Shown here: positions 6,015 to 7,160 of the stretch, one piece after another
Layout: each line of letters begins with the position of its first letter
Position numbering within the stretch: the first letter of the stretch is position 1
Notes under the pieces: generated by a model
The model's input: the letters and a program-made list of their open reading frames with translations, nothing else
What the model was told of the DNA's origin: nothing
Databases searched by the model: none
Position numbers and translations under genes: made by a program
Assembly (NCBI GenBank): GCA_900768635.1
Contig: CAAGDP010000022.1
Span: 1-7,160, forward strand
Length of the DNA stretch: 7,160 nt
Origin: Enterobacterales bacterium
GTDB lineage: Bacteria; Pseudomonadota; Gammaproteobacteria; Enterobacterales; Succinivibrionaceae
Reading direction: 5' to 3'

Positions 6015-7160
6015 ATGGATAAAATTGATCTAAAGGAGCAGTTCAGGAAAAACTTGCTATCCCTATGTATTGCCTCGTCCATATCTGCACTTACTGCCTG
6101 CGGTGGCGGGGGGGGGTAGCAGTAGTAGCGACCCAACTCCATCCCCTGCACCGGCAGAAGAAACCACAGCGGTAAATCTTCAAGTCATTGACGGCTATCT
6201 TAAAGACGCAGAAGTATTCGCGGATCTTAACCGTAATTTCATTCAAGACGATAATGAACCATCCGCCATGACTGACGAAAATGGTCTTGCAACCTTAAAT
6301 ATTCCTAAGGATAAGCTTCGCGACCTAACATCAATCAAAATAATATCCAAATCTAAGAAGGGCTCAACCAATACCATTTTGGGAAAACAGAAAACTCTTG
6401 ATCAGGATCTTGTTATGACCTCCAATGTATATTTGGAAAATCTTAACAGTGCTGAACCAAGTCGCATAACCCCGTTCACAACATTGGCAGATTCTTCTAT
6501 TACTTCCCAACCAGCGTCATACGACGAATATAAAAACCAAATCAAGAAAGTGTCCGAAAGTATCGGAGTAGACATCGATGTTGCTCTGTCAGATTATAAC
6601 AACAAGGATAATCTGAAGAAGGAACACATAGCAGCTCTTACCGCCGGTGAACTTATTGTTCGCTCTAATCTTCTTCCTCAATCATTGGAGGAAACCAAAA
6701 ATCGTACTGAACTCCAAAATTATTCAGATGAGATGATCACCGGAAGTCTTGAACAGTACAAAGAAATTGTTGAAGACTCCAAAAAAATCGAAATTAGCGA
6801 AGGATCTGATGTAAGTACTGTTATAGATAAAGTAGTAGAAAATATCGAATCCACCCAGGAGACTCTTAGCAAATCCTTACGCAATATTGCTTCAGGCGCT
6901 GCCGATGAATGGCGATGCGGTGTAACCAAATCCAACAACGTTTATTGCTGGGGTAATAACTCATGGGGAACATTAGGCGATCCTGATATTTATCCAATAG
7001 ATGAAAGCGGAAAACCTGTGACCGACGGAAGGAAGGAGAAGGGAAACTTCAGTGCCAAACCAGTAGCAGTTAAGATTCAACAGGGTGATAAATTTGTTCC
7101 TCTAACCAATATTAAAAATGTCGCTATGGGCAACATCCATGCCTGTGCCGTTTCCTATAC
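6015..7160 (+). CDS. RCC1-repeat lipoprotein, frame broken at G9 tract, partial
   Basis: Translation starts with a lipoprotein signal peptide: charged MDKIDLKEQFRKN, a hydrophobic stretch at 14-28, and lipobox LTAC with C29. Position +2 is glycine, not aspartate, so outer-membrane sorting is expected. The G run then leads to an in-frame TAG at 6117-6119, giving a 34-residue product. From 6118 the other frame stays open to the window end. Removing one G joins them as C-GGGGG-SSSS-DPTPSPAPAEE, a normal lipoprotein linker. In that restored numbering, residues 54-92 (VIDGYLKDAEV, then DLNRNFIQDDNEP and TDENG) resemble the small domain often found at the front of such lipoproteins. ITPFTTL is at 151-157 and a helical region follows. 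RCC1-like repeats begin at about 298 (CGVTKSNNVYCWGNNSWGTLGD, 301-322 in part) and a second starts at NVAMGNIHACAV. RCC1 repeats build beta-propellers used for binding. The 3' end is outside the window. It may be phase-variable, a pseudogene, or carry a sequencing error. Confidence 0.75.
6108..6116 (+). repeat. Homopolymeric G9 tract
   Basis: Nine consecutive G after GGTGGC, immediately 3' of the lipobox cysteine codon (6099-6101). With nine G the frame ends at TAG 6117-6119. Eight or eleven G would continue into the long downstream frame. G tracts of this length are prone to slipped-strand change in replication and are also a common place for sequencing errors. Confidence 0.9.

Noticed and set aside
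1..7160. CRISPR arrays, tRNA or rRNA genes, insertion sequences, defence islands
   Set aside because: No repeat-spacer pattern, cloverleaf, transposase or recognisable defence operon was seen. The ATPase at the left edge is alone in view and gives no basis for calling a system.

Overview
The window looks like a piece of a chromosome from an anaerobic, fermentative gammaproteobacterium. PflB and PflA read very close to their Escherichia coli counterparts. A YfbV (DUF412) membrane protein, a family largely confined to Gammaproteobacteria, lies beside them. The DUF1703-type AAA ATPase at the left edge is a family common in gut anaerobes, and the intergenic DNA is AT-rich. A Succinivibrionaceae-like gut bacterium would fit all of this, but that placement is inference from protein resemblance and context, not from a marker gene.

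Layout, left to right. (1) Bases 3-1019, minus strand: the N-terminal 339 residues of an AAA-ATPase-like protein that runs off the left edge. (2) Bases 1020-1849: an AT-rich gap with no convincing intact gene. Its left half contains short broken reading frames that may be decayed RCC1-type repeats. Its right half is the pflB control region: an inverted repeat, A/T tracts, a TATAAT box, an 18-bp palindrome and a GC-rich leader hairpin. (3) Bases 1850-4183, plus: complete pflB, followed by a textbook intrinsic terminator. (4) Bases 4305-5057, plus: complete pflA behind its own possible promoter. (5) Bases 5089-5529, minus: complete yfbV, convergent with pflA. (6) Bases 5530-6014: AT-rich, no convincing gene, one terminator-like hairpin with a T9 tail. 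(7) Bases 6015 to the right edge, plus: a lipoprotein gene with RCC1-like repeats, whose reading frame is broken by a run of nine G directly after the lipobox cysteine.

How they work together: PflB splits pyruvate with CoA into acetyl-CoA and formate under anaerobiosis, and PflA installs the glycyl radical on PflB using S-adenosylmethionine. The formate channel gene focA, which precedes pflB in E. coli, is not here. YfbV is a neighbour of ackA-pta in E. coli, so its place next to pfl is a rearranged version of a familiar neighbourhood. The ATPase and the lipoprotein look like accessory genes flanking this metabolic core.

The most interesting signal is the G9 tract in the lipoprotein gene. 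Eight or eleven G would restore one long open frame through the rest of the window, so the gene may be a phase-variable surface lipoprotein caught in the OFF state. A decayed gene or a homopolymer sequencing error are the competing explanations.
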